Positions 27,671 to 36,451 of a stretch of 64,000 nucleotides of DNA are shown in pieces; the stretch's first letter is position 1; every line of letters begins with the position of its first letter. Location of the stretch: NCBI RefSeq assembly GCF_900111165.1, contig NZ_FOGH01000008.1:1-64000 (forward strand), written 5' to 3'. Position numbers and translations under genes: made by a program. The notes beneath the pieces are model-generated. The model ran no database searches, had not been told where the DNA came from, and saw nothing but the letters and a program-made list of their open reading frames with translations. The DNA comes from Nitrosomonas sp. Nm51. GTDB lineage: Bacteria; Pseudomonadota; Gammaproteobacteria; Burkholderiales; Nitrosomonadaceae.

Positions 27671-28849
27671 ATGGATTTATTGAACATGAGCGACCTGCAA
27701 GTTAGTTTGATCATTATTGGCATTGTTATTATTGTTGGTGTGGCTATTTTTAACTGGGCTCAGCAAGTACGCTACCGGCGCAGAATAGAATCCACCCTCG
27801 ATCATCAGCATGACGATGCTTTATTTAAAAAAAATGACGCCCACAGATCGCCTGAGACGCACAAAAGAATAGAACCAGAACTCGACCAGAGCTTTTTTTT
27901 AAACAATACATCTCAACACATACCGACCATCGAACCTGGCAATATTCCTGAGATAAACAGTTTGCCTGAGGATAATTCAGAAGCTAAAACACCTGTAGAG
28001 ACAGAAACATTTTCCCCGGCAGACGTTTATGACAGCCGGTCAAACTATATCGTTATCATATCTGCAGACGACAAGATTCCGGATACAGAATTGGATAATC
28101 TTTTACAGAGAAGGTATGAATTCAGCAAGCCTTTACTTTGGTTTGGCAAAAGTGAAAAATCAAGTGCATGGGAAGAAATCACAACCGGAACAACAACCAA
28201 AGACACCAGCTTTACCAGTTTGAGAGGATGCCTGCTGCTGGCGGACAGATCGGGACCAATCAGAGAAATCGATTTATCGAAATTTCGCGATACAGTGCAG
28301 GATTTTGCTTCGCACATCGAAGCGAAAATTGAGTGCCCTGATATCGTATGCGCACATGAGCAAGCTATCTTACTCGATAAATTCTGTGCAGACGTCGATG
28401 TAATGATCGGCATCAATATTATCGGTAAAGATAACGGAGCTTTTGTCGGTACTAAAATCAGAGCCTTGGCCGAAGCCTCTGGATTCAGACTTGAGTCCGA
28501 CGGCGTCTTTAAATATCGTGATGAAAACAATCATATTTTATTTACCCTGACCAATTATGAGCCGGACGCATTCAAGCCGGATAAAATGAAAACAATAACG
28601 ACACATGGCGTTACCTTTTTATTGGATGTACCGCGGGTCGCCAATGGTGAAAGAGTTTTTGATCAGATGACCCAGCTGGCAAAAATTTTTGCCAATACGC
28701 TCGGCGGTATCATGGTCGATGACAACCGCGTACCGCTCAGCGAAAACGGACTCGCCAGAAGTAAACAACAACTCATCAACATCCAGTCTTCAATGAAAGA
28801 AAATAATATTATCGCAGGCAGTCCACACGCATTGCGGTTATTCAATTGA
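27671..28849 (+). CDS. zipA: Cell division protein ZipA homologue
   Basis: A membrane-anchored FtsZ-binding protein of the divisome. The 392-residue product starts with one membrane helix (about 11-31, with repeated I-I-I-G-I-V-I-I-V-G-V). A low-complexity acidic/Pro linker of about 100 residues follows, then a C-terminal ZipA-type domain (about 240-380, with G-A-F-V-G-T-K-I-R-A-L and F-L-L-D-V-P-R-V). Between them is a segment unlike E. coli ZipA (about 125-230), usual for betaproteobacterial homologues. The position after smc supports the call. ligA, which often follows, is not here. Confidence 0.82.
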   Translation: MDLLNMSDLQVSLIIIGIVIIVGVAIFNWAQQVRYRRRIESTLDHQHDDALFKKNDAHRSPETHKRIEPELDQSFFLNNTSQHIPTIEPGNIPEINSLPEDNSEAKTPVETETFSPADVYDSRSNYIVIISADDKIPDTELDNLLQRRYEFSKPLLWFGKSEKSSAWEEITTGTTTKDTSFTSLRGCLLLADRSGPIREIDLSKFRDTVQDFASHIEAKIECPDIVCAHEQAILLDKFCADVDVMIGINIIGKDNGAFVGTKIRALAEASGFRLESDGVFKYRDENNHILFTLTNYEPDAFKPDKMKTITTHGVTFLLDVPRVANGERVFDQMTQLAKIFANTLGGIMVDDNRVPLSENGLARSKQQLINIQSSMKENNIIAGSPHALRLFN

Positions 28850-28915
28850 ATATTATTCAGCACATTTTTTCTTCTCATTTAAAAAAATATTACTCAAATC
28901 AAACGGAGAATGTTT

Positions 28916-29155
28916 ATGAGCCAGAACAGCAAAAGAACCTTTTCGCCGATCGAAATACAGCTGGAAGGCGGCAAACAATACTACTGGTGCGCCTGTGGCC
29001 GCAGTCAGTCACAACCATTTTGTGATGGATCACATAAAAATACAGCTTTTACGCCCAAAGCTTTTTCTGTAAATGAAAACAAATCCGCGTGGCTGTGCAC
29101 ATGTAAAAAGACAGGAAATGCGCCATTCTGTGATGGCACGCATAATAAGATATAG
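28916..29155 (+). CDS. CDGSH iron-sulfur domain protein
   Basis: A small [2Fe-2S] protein. ATG 28916 is chosen because GGAG lies seven bases upstream; ATG 28910 is too close to it. The 79-residue product carries two complete CDGSH motifs: C-A-C-G-R-S-Q-S-Q-P-F-C-D-G-S-H and C-T-C-K-K-T-G-N-A-P-F-C-D-G-T-H. Each would bind one cluster through three Cys and one His. Tandem short proteins of this kind are common in proteobacteria and probably act in redox or iron-sulfur homeostasis; the partner is unknown. Confidence 0.92.
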   Translation: MSQNSKRTFSPIEIQLEGGKQYYWCACGRSQSQPFCDGSHKNTAFTPKAFSVNENKSAWLCTCKKTGNAPFCDGTHNKI

Positions 29156-29233
29156 CAGGATATGATAGACTTAGACTGAACTTTATACTGGATGGTTTAT
29201 CCTGAACATCGCTTCGAACTGCCTTGAATATTC

Positions 29234-29431
29234 ATGGACCCAGAACTCAAATTTCTAGCGGAAGAAGTCGATCGGCTTATACGCTTGTATCAGGATGCCT
29301 GTATTGAAAATATGAAGCTGCGCCAGCAACTTGCAGAAACTAGCGCTAGAAATGAGAGATTAACCGAAAAAATTCATATTGCCAGCAGCCGTCTGGAAAT
29401 CCTTTTACAGCATCTACCTGACCATGAATAA
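29234..29431 (+). CDS. ZapB-like / TIGR02449 family coiled-coil protein
   Basis: A 65-residue, almost wholly helical protein with heptad-like Leu/Ile spacing (F-L-A-E-E-V-D-R-L-I-R-L ... L-R-Q-Q-L-A-E-T). Proteins of this size and pattern commonly precede zapA and resemble ZapB, which helps arrange the Z-ring. The last codons overlap zapA by eight bases, so the two are coupled. The assignment rests on context as much as sequence. Confidence 0.8.
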   Translation: MDPELKFLAEEVDRLIRLYQDACIENMKLRQQLAETSARNERLTEKIHIASSRLEILLQHLPDHE

Positions 29432-29720
29432 TGAAGATATTTTAAAAGTCACAATCATGGGGCGCGAATTCAATATTAGCTGTTCAGAACAAGAGCGCGC
29501 AGAACTTTTAATGGCTGCAGAATTACTGGAAAACAAAATCCATACAATCAGGCAGGAAGGAAAAATGGTCGATTCTGATCGAATTGTTATAGCTGCGGCA
29601 CTGAATATAGCGCATGAACTGCTTATTCTACGGCAGTCAAGCGGCTTTGACATTGATGAGATAAAGCGTAGAATAACGAATATTCGCAAAAAGATCAATG
29701 ACGTATTGATCAAGAAATAA
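29424..29720 (+). CDS. zapA: Cell division protein ZapA
   Basis: It cross-links FtsZ filaments at mid-cell. ATG 29424 (M-N-N-E-D-I-L-K-V-T-I-M-G-R-E-F) gives 98 residues; a longer frame upstream reads through the preceding gene and is rejected. Family features are the N-terminal V-T-I-M-G-R-E-F strand, the M-A-A-E-L-L-E-N-K-I helix, and the long C-terminal coiled coil. It is followed by 6S RNA, the classic zapA-ssrS order. Confidence 0.93.
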   Translation: MNNEDILKVTIMGREFNISCSEQERAELLMAAELLENKIHTIRQEGKMVDSDRIVIAAALNIAHELLILRQSSGFDIDEIKRRITNIRKKINDVLIKK

Positions 29721-29766
29721 CTGTCAACCAGTTGATATTTAGCGCGAATAATAGCGGATTTTTAAA

Positions 29767-29950
29767 ATAGCTCCCTGCTGTGTACGTTAAGGCTGAAATT
29801 CTTTGAACCAATTATCAATCTTGGTTGTTAACTTAAGTGGCACTGGTGTGCGAACCCTAAACGGGCTTGCCTGATGTGCTCGGGAGACGACCACCTTGAA
29901 CCATAAGGTTCAAGATGATGGTCTGGCGGCATCTGCGGGGAGCTCCCACC
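29767..29950 (+). ncRNA. ssrS: 6S RNA
   Basis: The RNA that imitates an open promoter and sequesters sigma-70 RNA polymerase in stationary phase. The segment ACCTTGAACC-ATAA-GGTTCAAG (about 29892-29912), followed by GGCGGCATCTGCGGGGAGC, matches the conserved 3' half of 6S RNA. The 5' end TAGCTCCCTGCTGTG pairs with CTGCGGGGAGCT to form the closing stem. The central bubble flanks GGGCTTGCCTGATGTGCTCGG are as expected. It lies about 45 bases after zapA, its normal place. Ends are estimated from the closing stem. The ygfA gene that often follows is missing; IS debris follows instead. Confidence 0.9.
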
Positions 29951-30202
29951 TAATTTGTAATACACACGATTCAATGTGAGACAAGCAAACGGTTAGTTAA
30001 AACTGTAACGAGCAAAGTCATTGATCAGAACATATTCAGTTAGCCTGGAAAGGTATGTTTCAGCGGATAAAGCATGCGGTTTGCATCCGGTCTGATCGTC
30101 AATATAATTGTGCGCCAGAACGTAATCCGGTTCGAAGAATTCTGTTTTCAAAACAAGTTGTACAATAGCTGTTAATAAGAAAACAGTTACTGGGGTCACA
30201 CA

Positions 30203-30620
30203 TTGACGGTTGGTGGTATTGATGTCGAAGCAACGATAACAGAAACACGAGAACTTCTGGCGAAGGATCAAGACGTATGGCCAGCATTATGCGCAATGTT
30301 GGAAGTACCGTTAATGGTAGTGCAACTGTTGGTTAATCGTACGGGGTTCAACAGTCGCAATAGCAGCAAACCGCCGTCATCAAACAAAAATCGTCCGCTG
30401 TGTTTACCAGTGGAAACTTTTAAAAGTCGCTGGTTACTGGCGAAATATCAGGGGCGCCAATGTTGATTACCTGCTGGCTGATCAGGCTTATGGTACAACT
30501 CATGACGACACTATCAAGTGTTTAATTGCATTAATTCGACATATACTTTTTAAAGAATACTCCATTACAAAACAATTGGTTGATCTGAAAAATAATACAC
30601 ATTATTTTTGCAATTAAACA
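30203..30620 (+). pseudogene. Decayed transposase fragments (IS66 N terminus, then possibly another IS)
   Basis: The frame at 30203-30466 contains G-F-N-S-R-N-S-S-K-P-P-S-S-N-K-N-R, the hallmark of the N-terminal part of IS66 transposases. It breaks off after about 85 codons. From about 30465 a second frame reads A-N-V-D-Y-L-L-A-D-Q-A-Y, which resembles the D-(K/R)-(A/G)-Y-D motif of IS5/IS4-type transposases; that match is weak. Neither piece can be functional. The rest of 29951-30202 holds nothing I can identify; a minus-strand frame there (29993-30271) is not convincing. Confidence 0.6.
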
Positions 30621-31997
30621 CTAGCACTCGGTAATGCTGACAGCCAGCCCTCCGAGTGATGTTTCCTTGAACTTGACCGACATTTCCAGTCCCGTCTGTT
30701 TCATTGCGGCAATACAATTGTCAAGTGACATAAAATGCCGGCCGTCACCGCGTATTGCCAGCGATGCTGCGGTATAAGCCTTGATTGCGCCAAAGCCGTT
30801 GCGTTCGATACAAGGCACCTGCACCAGGCTGCCGACCGGATCACACGTCATGCCTAAATGATGCTCAAGCGCGATTTCCGCAGCATTTTCAATTTGTTCA
30901 GTCGTGCCACCTTTTATCGCGCAAAGCCCAGCCGCCGCCATCGCGGAAGCCGAACCTACTTCACCCTGGCACCCGACTTCAGCGCCTGAAATGGAACTGT
31001 TATGCTTAATCAACCCCCCTACTGCCGCGGCAACCAGTAGAAAATCCCGTACTTGCGCATGGGTCGCGCCTTCATGTTTTACTGCATAATAAAGTACAGC
31101 GGGTATAACGCCAGCGGCGCCGTTGGTCGGTGCCGTGACAACCATATGGCCTGCCGCATTCTCTTCATTGACAGCCATGGCATAGGCACATAACCAGTCG
31201 TTTAAGTTCGCCTGTTGCGGCTTTTCCTGCAGTTGATGGTACAACGCACAAGCACGTCTTTGCACCTTGAGCCCACCCGGCAGGATTCCCTCTGCCGTCA
31301 TACCATTCTGAATACAGGTATGCATGGCGTTCCAGATTGCGTCCAGACCAGCATCCAATTCTTCTTCACCGATACGTTCCAGCTCGTTGCTGCGTTTCAT
31401 TGCTGCAATGGATAAGCCGCTGTCAGTCGACATTTTTATCATCTGGTTTGCGCTTTCAAAAGGATAACCACAGGAATTTGTCACCTCTATTTTAATCGGC
31501 GCTACCAATTGGCTGATTTCGGCCAGTGTTGTAACAAAGCCGCCACCGATTGAGAAATAGGTTTCCTGCAAAATCGTTTTTCCAATCGAGTCCATGAGTT
31601 GATATATCATGCCATTTGGATGTTCCGGTAACGGGTCTCCACGGTCGAATACGATATCATCCGTTGGAGAAAACAAAATATCAACACCGTTGAAATCAAT
31701 CACAGCTCGTGAGGAAAGATCATTCATCAGTTTATTGACATCTTCTTTAGCCAACTCCTGTGGCGTGTAGTTATTCAAACCAAGAATGACCGCACGGTCT
31801 GTTGCATGACCTTTGCCGGTAAATGCCAGCGAACCTTTGAGCGTACAGCGCACGTGAAAAGGCTGGTTGCCGCCTTCACTTGCAATAAACTTCACGCAAC
31901 GGCTGCGAAAGTTTTTGGCAGCCACCATCGGCCCCATTGTATGTGAACTGGATGGACCTATACCTATTTTAAAAAGATCAAGGACACTAATGAACAT
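30621..31997 (-). CDS. sdaA: L-serine ammonia-lyase, iron-sulfur dependent
   Basis: It deaminates L-serine to pyruvate and ammonia using a [4Fe-4S] cluster. The 458-residue single-chain enzyme has the beta domain first ([21 protein letters not shown] near residues 3-24) and the alpha domain after, with [17 protein letters not shown] and the [12 protein letters not shown] region carrying cluster cysteines. Flanked on both sides by IS remnants, it is the first intact gene of the accessory region. In an ammonia oxidiser it would release ammonia from serine (inference). Confidence 0.95.
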   Translation of the reverse strand: MFISVLDLFKIGIGPSSSHTMGPMVAAKNFRSRCVKFIASEGGNQPFHVRCTLKGSLAFTGKGHATDRAVILGLNNYTPQELAKEDVNKLMNDLSSRAVIDFNGVDILFSPTDDIVFDRGDPLPEHPNGMIYQLMDSIGKTILQETYFSIGGGFVTTLAEISQLVAPIKIEVTNSCGYPFESANQMIKMSTDSGLSIAAMKRSNELERIGEEELDAGLDAIWNAMHTCIQNGMTAEGILPGGLKVQRRACALYHQLQEKPQQANLNDWLCAYAMAVNEENAAGHMVVTAPTNGAAGVIPAVLYYAVKHEGATHAQVRDFLLVAAAVGGLIKHNSSISGAEVGCQGEVGSASAMAAAGLCAIKGGTTEQIENAAEIALEHHLGMTCDPVGSLVQVPCIERNGFGAIKAYTAASLAIRGDGRHFMSLDNCIAAMKQTGLEMSVKFKETSLGGLAVSITEC

Positions 31998-32201
31998 AAA
32001 AAAATCTAAAAAATTTAAAATACAAGCGCCTGAATATAAATGCGCGCGCCAGTCTGTTTGCTTGTCGAGATTTTAATACTTTTTTAATGAAGACGCCTGC
32101 CAAAATTACCGCTGTATCAGGCGGGAAAATAACCGTGTAATGAGCAGTCCTGCTTACATTAACCCAATAGCACCAGTACGCTGGATTTTGGCCTAATAAG
32201 C

Positions 32202-32345
32202 AGCTGCGGACGGTTTGAGAATAAACGTGCGGTGCTGAAACTCACCTTCACAGATCGCCGATCCATGTGCGGAATGGGGGGTATCTAACCCATGATTTAT
32301 CATTATCTTTCAAACTGCTAGGTGATGATTTTACCCAAAATATGC
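32202..32345 (+). pseudogene. Remnant of a serine recombinase C terminus (copy 1)
   Basis: This stretch is a diverged direct copy of 51733-51863. It shares blocks such as CGGACGGTTTGAG, AAACGTGCGGTGCT and TGATTTATCATTA. In the better-kept copy the frame reads R-F-E-D-K-R-A-V-L-K-L-T-F-T-D-R, the C-terminal pattern of large serine recombinases; here the frame is broken. The surroundings (31998-32201) hold no gene I can identify. Confidence 0.6.
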
Positions 32346-32384
32346 AAGTGGTGCGCCATGACATAGTATCGTCGAACCAAATCT

Positions 32385-32630
32385 TCAGCATATTAGAAGA
32401 ATGGGAATCTGTTCTACGAGTCCTTCCTTGATTTGTTTTTTTCGCTTAAGATATTCATTTTGGTTAATGTTCCCCATCTCAAAGTCCTCTTCAAGCTTAT
32501 CTAACTGTTGCTTATTCTGATATTCATAGGCACCGCCAGTTGCACCGGCACCAACCAATGCCGCGCAACCAGTTAATGTACCGACTACCAGAAATATAAC
32601 GATTAGTTTCAGTAGGTTATGAATATTAAT
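32385..32630 (-). CDS. Small SHOCT-like lipoprotein, start codon problematic
   Basis: A frame without a standard start encodes a lipoprotein-like sequence: a hydrophobic stretch L-L-K-L-I-V-I-F-L-V-V-G ending in lipobox L-T-G-C, a Gly/Ala-rich region, then a short helical segment Q-L-D-K-L-E-E-D-F-E-M-G-N-I-N-Q-N-E-Y that looks like a SHOCT domain. In frame the only candidates are ATT 32630 or CTG 32612. A GTG at 32638 lies in another frame and meets a stop after nine codons, so either a rare start is used or a frameshift destroyed the start. It lies 45 bases after the HiPIP gene, on the same strand. Confidence 0.5.
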   Translation of the reverse strand: MNIHNLLKLIVIFLVVGTLTGCAALVGAGATGGAYEYQNKQQLDKLEEDFEMGNINQNEYLKRKKQIKEGLVEQIPILLIC

Positions 32631-32674
32631 CTACTCACCTTTGAATAAGATATTTGGATGATGAATTTAACCAG

Positions 32675-32962
32675 TTATGATTTTGGAGCGAATGCAGTAC
32701 ACCAACCCTCAGGGCTGATGCTGCCTTGTACAACTTTACAATTGCCATTAGCATCTGGTGTTTCACTAGGAATGAATTGAATGCAATTGCTGCATTTCTC
32801 ACTTCCATTTGGCTCATCTTGATACTTCATTTGTGCTTTCGATGCTTTGGCTGCTTCGGATTTCGTGGTGTTAGAAAAACCCCAGATAAAAGGTATGGCT
32901 GCACCAAAAGCCATATACTTGATTAACTCACGACGCGAGCACTTTTTTTGATGATAACTCAT
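32675..32962 (-). CDS. High-potential iron-sulfur protein (HiPIP)
   Basis: A periplasmic [4Fe-4S] electron carrier. The 95-residue precursor has a Tat-type signal (S-R-R-E-L-I near 9-14, hydrophobic to about 30) and four cluster cysteines at 57, 60, 75 and 88, spaced as in HiPIPs (C-x2-C-x14-C-x12-C). The G-W-C-T-A-F end is typical. HiPIPs shuttle electrons between bc1-type complexes and oxidases or reaction centres. A purine-rich GGAGGGATT site precedes the ATG. A small lipoprotein gene follows directly. Confidence 0.92.
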   Translation of the reverse strand: MSYHQKKCSRRELIKYMAFGAAIPFIWGFSNTTKSEAAKASKAQMKYQDEPNGSEKCSNCIQFIPSETPDANGNCKVVQGSISPEGWCTAFAPKS

Positions 32963-33134
32963 AATCCCTCCTTGTAATCTGTTAATTTACAGCTTTACAA
33001 AAAATGTGGCTTGCTCGTAAATAGTATCATTTAAACATACCTAAAAACTAAATTTTCATCATTAACACATCGGAATACGCACCTGGGAAACTGAATACCT
33101 TCTCAAGCAGTATAAACGCCTCATGAACGAAACA

Positions 33135-33422
33135 TCAGTCTTTATCCGACTCGTTTCCGCGCCAGTGCTTCAGCTGCAATACAAAGGCAGCAGGTGCGTG
33201 GACCATGCCGAACGAACTGATAAAGATAAGTATTTTTTTCAAATCCTGATTTTCCGTGTATGTAAAAGCCATTACCCATCCGAAGACAAAGCCTGCCACG
33301 ATCAGAAACCCTCTCGTTATCAAGCGTGTACCAGGTGTATGGGCACTTAAACGGTGGTGAGCCCATACTGTCGCGAACAGAGCTGGAAGGCACAACAGAA
33401 ATAGGAATAAAGTGCTCATCAT
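33135..33422 (-). CDS. Small membrane protein, unknown
   Basis: Family not recognised. From ATG 33422 the product is 95 residues with three hydrophobic segments (about 3-20, 34-54 and 61-82 of this start), separated by short polar loops with His residues (W-A-H-H-R-L-S-A-H), and a charged tail. A longer frame from TTG 33467 would add a polar stretch with no ribosome-binding site. Transcribed like HiPIP but 170 bases upstream of it. Confidence 0.5.
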   Translation of the reverse strand: MMSTLFLFLLCLPALFATVWAHHRLSAHTPGTRLITRGFLIVAGFVFGWVMAFTYTENQDLKKILIFISSFGMVHAPAAFVLQLKHWRGNESDKD

Positions 33423-33572
33423 AGGACAGACATTTTGAGATTGGTCAGCGCTGGCATTAGTACTCAATTCCGCGTGTAAATCACATATAACAGCAATTCG
33501 GAGGAGCTAAGGGTATAGGAATTTGAAAATAGAGCATTTTTTTCGTGCGACTGAATATACTGAAAGCTAGCT

Positions 33573-34194
33573 TAGCGAAAGCGCATGCAACTGGTACAGC
33601 AACGCAGTGCGCGGATTATTACGATCGAATCGGCGATGCAGCGTTATACTGGAGCACGCGCCAACAGCAACACGATCAAACAACTGACTGAGGCCGATTT
33701 AGCGCAGTTGAATCTTAGCTCAACCGAAATACTCGGATTGCAAACCAGCCTGGCTGTCATGCATGCACTGCAAGAGCAGATTGACCGTGTTGAAGCTGTA
33801 TTGGAAAGTTATTGCCGGGCCGGCCCCGCTTTTCGGTTACTCAAAAGCACTGCGGGGATTGGCGAGGTGCTGGCGACAGTCATTTTGCTTGAGACCGGCA
33901 ACATCGCACGGTTTGCCGGCGCCGGCAATTATGTTTCGTACTGTCGTTGTGTCGGTAGTGCGCATCTATCCAACGGTAAAAAGAAAGGCAGCGGCAACAC
34001 CAGGAATGGCAACCGGTATCTGGCGTGGGCGTATGTCGAAGCGGCCAACTTTGCGGTGCGCTATTGCGAACCGGCAAGAAAATTTTATCAACGCAAGAAA
34101 GCCAAGCGCAACGGCATTGTTGCCATCAAGGCGGTAGCGCATAAACTGGCGCGCGCCTGTTATCACATGTTAAGAACGAGAGAAGTGTTTTCTG
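33573..34194 (+). pseudogene. IS110-family transposase, 5'-truncated
   Basis: The open frame (ATG 33585) encodes the middle and C-terminal part of an IS110/IS1111 transposase. It begins at the helical linker (K-R-M-Q-L-V-Q-Q-R) and carries the Tnp_20-type domain P-A-F-R-L-L-K-S-T-A-G-I-G-E-V-L-A and the S-x-G-x(3)-K-G motif region (L-S-N-G-K-K-K-G-S-G-N-T). The N-terminal DEDD catalytic domain is missing; a stop lies just upstream. The 3' end runs into an IS256 fragment in another frame near 34194, so the gene is dead. Confidence 0.85.
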
Positions 34195-34527
34195 TGGGAC
34201 AAGCTCTTCAAATACCCCGAGGATATCAGAAAAGCTATCTATACAACCAATGCCATCGAATCACTCAACAGCGTTATTCGGAAAGCGGTCAAAAAACGTA
34301 AATTATTTCCAACCGATGATTCCGCCAAAAAAGTCATCTTTTTGGCAATTCAGGAAGCTTCCAAAAACTGGACGATGCCGATAAAAAACTGGAAAGCGGC
34401 TTTGAACCGGTTTATGATCGAATTCGAGGATCGACTGATTGAGTATGTTTATCCCAGACAGTTACACAGTTTAATTTACAGTCCCCAAAAACGCACACCG
34501 ACACAACCGTATCTTGCTGTTTATTAA
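34195..34527 (+). pseudogene. IS256 (mutator-type) transposase, C-terminal fragment
   Basis: In the frame starting W-D-K-L-F-K-Y-P-E-D-I-R-K (34195) comes Y-T-T-N-A-I-E-S-L-N-S, the hallmark of IS256/Mutator transposases, with the catalytic Glu. It continues N-W-T-M-P-I-K-N-W-K-A-A-L-N. Only the last third of the protein is left, joined to the IS110 remnant. The remainder to 34686 contains no gene. Confidence 0.85.
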
Positions 34528-34686
34528 CGAAAAATAGAAATTTCTATGCAATGAGTATGGGTATCGTCTGGGCCTACATCAGCCCGGCAAAATCCGCCGC
34601 ATTTGGATACAAAAATTGAATATTCAACTTACGCATTCAGAAAAAACGTGAAACTTTAGTTTCTAATACTCCCGATGTGAAAGCTT

Positions 34687-35058
34687 TTACTCATTCAAAG
34701 CCTCTCTAAACAATTCAACTGCATGATCAAAAAACTCTTCTAGCCATATCTTTAACTCTGGTGAGAGTGCGATTAACTTTGCTCTGCCGTCGCTTGGGTC
34801 TGGTAACTCAATTATTAAACCTATTGAAATGGCTTTATCAAGATACTTTTTTGCGGTTTGTGGACCTAGGTGCCGCATAAACAAGAGCGCCTCTTGCTTA
34901 CGCACAAGCTCTTGTTTCGCCCATAACCCCGTGTATAGGTCTGAGTAGTTAATATCATAAACATCTTTGTCCTGCAGAAATTTCATCCATGCAGCGTCCA
35001 TACGATTAAGTGCTTGCACGAATCTTAAGCGTTGTTGGTGTTTGTCCTTTGCCTTCAT
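34687..35058 (-). CDS. MarR-type transcriptional regulator
   Basis: A 123-residue winged-helix protein. The recognition region reads A-L-L-F-M-R-H-L-G-P-Q-T-A-K-K-Y-L-D-K, and the wing S-D-G-R-A-K-L-I-A-L-S-P-E-L is the MarR-type D-x-R-x(3)-L-x-L-T/S pattern. It is transcribed away from the desaturase gene at 35210. An inverted repeat between them (35130-35161) is the likely operator, so it probably controls both genes. Its ligand is unknown; a lipid or membrane stress signal would fit. Confidence 0.8.
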   Translation of the reverse strand: MKAKDKHQQRLRFVQALNRMDAAWMKFLQDKDVYDINYSDLYTGLWAKQELVRKQEALLFMRHLGPQTAKKYLDKAISIGLIIELPDPSDGRAKLIALSPELKIWLEEFFDHAVELFREALNE

Positions 35059-35129
35059 GTAACGCTCCCTGTTAATTAAATTGGTTGATTATTAAGAATT
35101 TTACTATCGATATATAAAACTAACAAAAT

Positions 35130-35161
35130 TAATGTTATATTTACTTGTAAAGTTAATATTA
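35130..35161. promoter_or_regulatory. Candidate operator between the MarR gene and the desaturase
   Basis: A 32-bp imperfect palindrome is centred on TTTAC-TT-GTAAA (35140-35151), with outer arms TAATGTTA and AGTTAATATTA. Nearly all arms pair. It lies in the AT-rich spacer between divergent genes, about 50 bases before the desaturase ATG and 70 bases before the MarR start, the usual place for a MarR operator. Confidence 0.6.
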
Positions 35162-35209
35162 TTTGCATATACTATTTATCACATCATTTTGAAGAAGGAT
35201 ATCTCAATT

Positions 35210-36226
35210 ATGAAAACGGAACTCCAATTATGGCGGCATACAGATGGCGCTATACCAAATTCGCTAGCTTTTGGGTATGTGTTTGCAATGCATGCGCTGG
35301 GAATCTATTTATTAGCGTCGGGCCAGTTACTTATTTGGTTTGCAGGCATCCTGGCCATCGCGCATTCCCTGGTCATAGCTGCCTATTTAATCCACGAAAT
35401 TGCGCATCAATGCTTATTCCAGAGTCGCAAAGTGAATAGGGTTGTCGGTGAGGTGTTGTCATGGATATGCGGCACTGCATACGCACCGATCGGCAGAATT
35501 CAAAGAATGCATATGCGCCATCATGGAGACAGAGCGGATGTCACGCTTTTTAATCCCCGCGCTTTCTTAAAGCGCGCGCCGGAATGGTTCAGGAAAATAG
35601 TCTATTTGCTTGAGTGGATGTACCTCCCAGCAATAGAGCTCATCATGCACTTCAATGTAATGACCCGTCCATTTTTAAATGACGAGTTTAAGAACGAAAG
35701 ATTGCGCGTCATTTTGATGGGATTTAGTCGGCTTGTATTTTTTGGGTGGATATATACATTCAGTCCTTGGGCTTTGGTTGGGTTTGCGATCGCCTATTTA
35801 TTGTTCCTCATCGTTTTGTTTATTGGGGATGCTTATGCCCATACCTATGAGTTATTCATCGTTTCTGATGTGAATGAAAAAGTTGAGAAGAATAGTCGTG
35901 ACAAGGCCTATGACATGCAACATACCTATTCAAATCTCATTTCTGAACGTTGGCCAATTTTAAATTTATTGAATTTGAATTTTGGCTACCACACCGCGCA
36001 CCACTATCGGCCCGCAGAACCATGGTATCGATTGCCTGAATTACACAATGAACAGTTTTCATCTGACTCGCCACAGATTCTACCTTACAAAGAGATTTGG
36101 CGCTCCTTCAGAATTAATAGACTTAAAAGGATTGAGGCAGAAGAAGCTGGCGAAGTGGGGACTGGTACAGGGCGTGCTGATGATTTTTTGGGTGTGCACG
36201 GCGTTTCATTTCTCAGCATTGTTTAA
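35210..36226 (+). CDS. Membrane fatty-acid desaturase
   Basis: A diiron enzyme that introduces a double bond into fatty acids in the membrane. ATG 35210 follows an AAGGA site by about 10 bases; an upstream in-frame ATG at 35132 lies in the operator. Of 338 residues, the three histidine boxes are visible: H-E-I-A-H-Q, H-M-R-H-H-G-D and H-T-A-H-H-Y. Hydrophobic helices lie between them. It pairs with a divergent MarR gene and is not near other lipid genes. Confidence 0.9.
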   Translation: MKTELQLWRHTDGAIPNSLAFGYVFAMHALGIYLLASGQLLIWFAGILAIAHSLVIAAYLIHEIAHQCLFQSRKVNRVVGEVLSWICGTAYAPIGRIQRMHMRHHGDRADVTLFNPRAFLKRAPEWFRKIVYLLEWMYLPAIELIMHFNVMTRPFLNDEFKNERLRVILMGFSRLVFFGWIYTFSPWALVGFAIAYLLFLIVLFIGDAYAHTYELFIVSDVNEKVEKNSRDKAYDMQHTYSNLISERWPILNLLNLNFGYHTAHHYRPAEPWYRLPELHNEQFSSDSPQILPYKEIWRSFRINRLKRIEAEEAGEVGTGTGRADDFLGVHGVSFLSIV

Positions 36227-36451
36227 AGGAGTAAACAGGAATGAAATTATATAACAAACAAGGCGTTGGAATTTGTATTTATATGCCATACCACACTTGA
36301 TTAAAATCCACGGTGCTACTGTCAATATTGCTTCAGCAGTGGCATCAGTGGTAGAAGGTCAGTTTTGGCCCATACACCGTAGCAGAATGGCAGCATTATC
36401 AGAGTATCCATAGCGGCGCAGTAATGCCGTTAGCACCTCGAGAAATAAAAA

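Noticed and set aside
29993-30271. A 92-codon minus-strand frame after 6S RNA
   Set aside because: It overlaps the IS66 remnant antisense and shows no motif or good start; likely chance.
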